From Streptomyces roseus (GTDB taxonomy: Bacteria > Actinomycetota > Actinomycetes > Streptomycetales > Streptomycetaceae): 64,000 nt of DNA. Below the pieces are notes generated by a model, which searched no databases, was not told the DNA's origin, and saw nothing but the letters and a program-made list of their open reading frames with translations. How positions within the stretch are numbered: position 1 is the first letter of the stretch; every line of letters begins with the position of its first letter. The stretch spans positions 36,588-100,587 of the forward strand of contig NZ_LFML01000060.1 of the NCBI RefSeq assembly GCF_001044425.1, written 5' to 3'. The position numbers and the translations under genes were made by a program. Shown here piece after piece: positions 61,478 through 64,000 of this stretch.

Positions 61478-62677
61478 ATGACCACCCCCAGCCTCGCCGG
61501 CCGCCCCTCCACCGATGCGCGGCACCGCGCGCTCCTGCGCACCGCCCGCGATGTGGCGGACGACCTCGCGGCGGACGCCATCGCCCGGGACCAGGCCGGC
61601 AAGCCGCCGACCGACGAGACGGCCCGGCTCCGCGAGGCCGGCCTGCCGGCGGCCCTCACCCCGCCCGGACCCGACCGCGGCGCGGACTGGCGTACCGGTT
61701 GCGCCGTGATCCGGGAGATCGCCGCGGCGGACAGCTCCGTCGGCGACCTGCTCGCCCGTCACTACGTACACGCCTGGAGCGGGCGCTTCTACGCGGACCA
61801 CGAGCTCGCCACCGCCCTCGAAGAGCAGTCGGTGCGCGAGGGCTGGCTATGGACCGGGGCCGTCCGCACCCCCGCGCCCGGCGGCGACACCGAGGGACCG
61901 GACCTCACGCTGCGGCCGCGCCCCGCCGGCCAGGTGCTGAACGGACACCGGTACGTGGACACGGCGGTGGACGCGGCCGACCAGATCGTGGTGGACGCCG
62001 TCTGCGCCGCGACCGGCGAGGTCCTGGTCGTACTGGTACCGGCCGGCGCGCGGGGCCTGATCGTCGAACCCTCCCACGACCGCCTCGGACAGCGGGTCGC
62101 CGGCGCGGGCCGGGTCGTCCTGGACCGGGTCGCCATCACGCCGGAGCAGGTACTGGGCCGCCGGCCGCACGACGAGGAGTCGACCCCACCCGTCACCGCA
62201 CTCGCCGAACCGGCGCTGCGGCTCGCCCTGTGTCACGTCGGCCTGGGCATCGCCGAGGGCGCCCTCACCGAGGCGCGCGACCTCAGCATGGGCGGCCGCG
62301 CACACCGCCTGCCCGGGGAGGACCCGGACCTCTTCCTGACGTACGGGGAACTCGCCTCGGCCGCCCAGACGGCCAACGCCGTGGTCGACCGGGCGACGGA
62401 GGTCATGGCGCAGGCCCTCGCCACGGGCGCACACCTCGACGCCGACGTACCGGCGGGCGTCGCGGCCCTGGTCGCCACGGCCGAGGCCGTGATGTCGAAG
62501 GCCGCCCTGCACATCACCGCGCGGGTGCTGGAACTGGCCGACGCTCCCGGCCTGGACCGCTTCTGGCGCAACGCCCGGGTCCTGACGGCACACCGCCCGG
62601 TGGCGCACCGCCTGCGCTCCATCGGCGAGCACTACCTCAACGGTTCCCAGCGCGCGGTGGCGGCGGCCTACCGCTGA
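61478..62677 (+). CDS. Acyl-CoA-dehydrogenase-family flavin oxidoreductase (SfnB-like)
   Basis: This roughly 399-residue protein has the acyl-CoA-dehydrogenase fold of the SfnB/DszC-like group, which uses reduced flavin to oxidise sulfur compounds: LRTARDVADDLAADAIARDQ at the front, IREIAAADSSVGDLLARHY (about 80-98), and the LCHVGLGIAEGAL then QTANAVVDRATEVMAQAL helices near residues 250-330. ATG at 61478 follows CTCCGGAG; ATG at 61427 would add 17 residues starting MCSPCP. Its promoter has the conserved 33-bp element and a CymR-like box. A role in organosulfur acquisition is inferred. Confidence 0.8.
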   Translation: MTTPSLAGRPSTDARHRALLRTARDVADDLAADAIARDQAGKPPTDETARLREAGLPAALTPPGPDRGADWRTGCAVIREIAAADSSVGDLLARHYVHAWSGRFYADHELATALEEQSVREGWLWTGAVRTPAPGGDTEGPDLTLRPRPAGQVLNGHRYVDTAVDAADQIVVDAVCAATGEVLVVLVPAGARGLIVEPSHDRLGQRVAGAGRVVLDRVAITPEQVLGRRPHDEESTPPVTALAEPALRLALCHVGLGIAEGALTEARDLSMGGRAHRLPGEDPDLFLTYGELASAAQTANAVVDRATEVMAQALATGAHLDADVPAGVAALVATAEAVMSKAALHITARVLELADAPGLDRFWRNARVLTAHRPVAHRLRSIGEHYLNGSQRAVAAAYR

Positions 62678-62782
62678 CCGGCGCCCCGCAGGCCCGCCGG
62701 CCCGCAGGCGCACTGCCGAGCAGCCGCCCGGCCCCTGTGGTCGGCGGCGGCCGGAGCAGTACAGATGCCGGATAATGGCCCC

Positions 62783-63241
62783 ATGCGGATCTCAGCCAGG
62801 GCGGACTACGCGGTACGTGCCGCACTGCAGCTTGCCGCGTCGCAGGACGACGGGCCGGTGAAGGCCGAAGCCATCGCCGCGGCCCAGGACATCCCGCACA
62901 AGTTCCTCGAGGGCATCCTGAACGACATGCGCCGGGGCGGTCTCGTACTCAGCCAGCGCGGCGGCAACGGCGGCTACCGCCTGGCCAAGCCGGCCGGGTC
63001 CATCACGATCGCGGACGTCATCCGCGTCGTGGACGGACCGCTCGTCTCGGTGCGCGGGGTCCGCCCCCCGGACCTGTCCTACACCGGACCCGCCCGGTCG
63101 CTGCTTCCGCTGTGGATCGCCCTGCGGGCCAATGTGCGCGAGATCCTCGACGGTGTGACGCTCGCCGACGTCGCGGCCTCGGAGCTGCCCTCCGGCGTCT
63201 CGGCCCTGGCCGATCCCCCCGGGGCCTGGACCAATCCCTGA
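62783..63241 (+). CDS. Rrf2-family regulator without cysteines
   Basis: This 152-residue protein is an Rrf2 regulator with MRISARADYAVRAALQLA at the front (HTH), DIPHKFLEGILNDMRRGGLV and the family's LSQRGGNGGYRLAKP signature. It contains no cysteine, so it cannot bind an Fe-S cluster and is of the CymR type, which senses sulfur status by binding CysK. ATG at 62783 is preceded by GATAATGGCCCC, a weak site. It sits between the two promoters that carry CymR-like boxes, so it probably regulates both. Codirectional with the SfnB-like gene, 105 bases after it. Confidence 0.87.
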   Translation: MRISARADYAVRAALQLAASQDDGPVKAEAIAAAQDIPHKFLEGILNDMRRGGLVLSQRGGNGGYRLAKPAGSITIADVIRVVDGPLVSVRGVRPPDLSYTGPARSLLPLWIALRANVREILDGVTLADVAASELPSGVSALADPPGAWTNP

Positions 63242-63303
63242 TCCCTGCTCCCGGATTTCTGCTCCACCATCTTCACCTCCCCCTTCCCACCTGCGATTTC
63301 TCG

Positions 63304-63336
63304 CATGGTGAGATCGTGGCGTCCACGATGCGGTCA
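63304..63336 (+). promoter_or_regulatory. Conserved 33-bp promoter element, copy 2
   Basis: CAT-N3-GAGATCGT-N3-GTCCA-N2-ATGCGGTCA, 25 of 33 bases identical to the element at 61332-61364. Here the ATCGT...ACGAT part is also an inverted repeat. It is 37 bases before the CymR-like box at 63373. It lies in the 173 bases between the Rrf2 gene and the leader peptide. Confidence 0.6.
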
Positions 63337-63372
63337 GCCTCTTGGGCCCGCTGCCCGGCTCTGCCAATATGC

Positions 63373-63391
63373 CTACCAACCAGGTGGGAAA
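63373..63391 (+). promoter_or_regulatory. CymR-like box before the second leader peptide
   Basis: CTACCAACCAGGTGGGAAA matches the box at 61401 at 13 or more of 19 positions (CTAYCAAYC-N-G-N-TGGGAAA). It is 24 bases before the leader-peptide start at 63415. Confidence 0.6.
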
Positions 63392-63414
63392 ACTAGGAAT
63401 CGAAGGAGGTGGCC

Positions 63415-63513
63415 GTGCGAGAACTGCACCACGCAGACCGGGTGCCGCCTCTGACCTCCCGTCGGCACATCGACCTCGTACGTACGTCCAGCGCCATCTG
63501 TCAGTCCGGCTGA
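63415..63513 (+). CDS. RRHIDL-type leader peptide before the lipoprotein gene
   Basis: This 32-residue reading frame encodes MRELHHADRVPPLTSRRHID followed by LVRTSSAICQSG. The RRHIDL block and single cysteine mark the Streptomyces sulfur-gene leader peptide class. GTG at 63415 has a strong GAAGGAGG site seven bases upstream, and the frame ends at 63513. It precedes the ABC-type lipoprotein gene by about 325 bases. It probably couples translation of a cysteine codon to downstream expression (inference). Confidence 0.82.
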   Translation: MRELHHADRVPPLTSRRHIDLVRTSSAICQSG

Positions 63514-63839
63514 CGCCCTGCGCCGGGCGCGTTCCCCACGTACCCCCGGGTCGACCGGAGCCGCCCACCGGGCCGGCCGCACCGGCCGCGCGCTTTCGAG
63601 CGCGGGTGTCAGGCGTACGACCGCGGCGCCCGTATCCGCGGTGTCCGCATCCCGCCCACTCCTCAGCCACGACCGAGCTGCCGCCGGCAAGGCCGGAGGC
63701 GGGTGCCGTGCGCGCCGATGACCTCGGCTCGCCCCGACGTACCCCTCACCCCGCACTTCCGTACCCCCTGCACCCCTGCACTTCCCCAGTTCCGTACCTC
63801 GGTACGTCCGTGAACACCGTCCCGTGAAAGGACACCTCC
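63514..63839 (+). promoter_or_regulatory. Leader region between the leader peptide and lipoprotein gene
   Basis: About 326 bases with no coding frame I trust. One hairpin, CCGCGC (63586-63591) with GCGCGG (63600-63605), could be an attenuator stem, but there is no T-run, and the rest is proline-coding-like and GC-rich. The region ends at a GAAAGGACACC ribosome site before 63840. Confidence 0.4.
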
Positions 63840-64000
63840 GTGTCTGCCGCAAGACCGCTCACCATCCTGCGCGCCATCGCCGTCACCGCGACGCTCCCCC
63901 TGCTGCTCACCGCCTGCGGTTACGGTTCCGAGGCGAAGAAGGACGACGCCAAGAAGGCGAACGTCGCGGCCGACGGCGCCAAGAAGCTGTCGGCGCCCGA
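63840..64000 (+). CDS. Substrate-binding lipoprotein of an ABC transporter (3' end cut by window)
   Basis: Only the first 53 residues are seen. GTG at 63840 follows GAAAGGACACC. The signal peptide MSAARPLTILRAIAVTATLP ends in the lipobox LLTAC (Cys26), followed by GYGSEAKKDDAKKANVAA, a typical linker start. By context (RRHIDL leader, CymR-like box, Rrf2 and SfnB-like genes) it is probably the binding protein of a sulfonate or sulfur-compound ABC importer. The rest of the gene and the permease genes are outside the window. Confidence 0.75.
   Translation, partial: MSAARPLTILRAIAVTATLPLLLTACGYGSEAKKDDAKKANVAADGAKKLSAP

Noticed and set aside
61427..61480. An upstream start for the SfnB-like gene giving an extra MCSPCP-like segment.
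   Set aside because: ATG at 61478 has a good CTCCGGAG site and begins the conserved fold. The upstream ATG is possible but not supported by a ribosome site.

Overview
The window is chromosomal DNA of a high-GC actinomycete, almost certainly a Streptomyces. GC is very high throughout, many starts are GTG, and genes often overlap by 4 bases (ATGA/GTGA). The families also fit: DUF5133, DUF4232 lipoproteins, MmyB-type XRE regulators, RRHVDL-type leader peptides, several SpoIIE phosphatases and RsbW-like kinases. I see no rRNA, tRNA, CRISPR array, transposase, integrase or phage gene. Both ends cut genes: an MBL-fold hydrolase at the left and a binding-protein lipoprotein at the right.

Layout. 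0-11 kb: an AtzG-like/amidase pair, then many small or single genes (DedA-like protein behind an iron-box-like site, acyltransferase, DUF4232 lipoprotein, type II NADH dehydrogenase, YCII and DHFR-family proteins). 11-15 kb: envelope lipid genes (PAP2-diacylglycerol kinase fusion, YihY, PAP2). 15-16.7 kb: SDR and XRE regulator, divergent around a 15-bp tandem repeat. 17.2-23.5 kb: xdhABC xanthine dehydrogenase operon and a second amidase. 23.8-34.8 kb: a dense signalling island with a cobalamin-binding module overlapping a PAS-GAF-PP2C phosphatase, an STAS/RsbW pair, another STAS protein, a response regulator/CHASE3 histidine kinase/REC-PP2C operon, a GAF-PP2C phosphatase and two MarR regulators. 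No sigma factor is present in the window.

34.9-45.9 kb: Dps, a VOC protein, a LitR/CarH-type MerR regulator with a B12 domain, and a convergent operon (DUF1295, CFA-like methyltransferase, DUF1365, FAD oxidoreductase) that resembles light- or singlet-oxygen-induced fatty-acid-modifying loci. A second FAD oxidoreductase and a MarR/MMPL efflux pair follow. 45.9-54.7 kb: MBL hydrolase, XRE/quinone reductase pair, amidohydrolase, NlpC/P60, MarR, MFS and a sirtuin. 54.8-56.8 kb: a secreted protein made of two domains encoded by identical 233-bp repeats, and upstream of it a previously unremarked ricin-type ribosome-inactivating-protein homologue.

56.8-60.2 kb: an RpiR regulator/DMT transporter pair, a DHFR-family protein and a TIGR03086 protein. 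60.2-64 kb: an apparent sulfur-acquisition regulon with an orphan winged-helix regulator behind a leader peptide, an SfnB-like flavin oxidoreductase, a cysteine-free (CymR-like) Rrf2 regulator, and a second leader peptide before the lipoprotein. Two of its promoters share a 33-bp element and a CymR-like box at exactly the same spacing.

The most interesting signals are the B12 module wired to partner-switching genes, the RIP homologue with its repeat-protein neighbour, and the promoter architecture of the sulfur regulon. All functions are inferred by reading the sequence; nothing was searched or computed.
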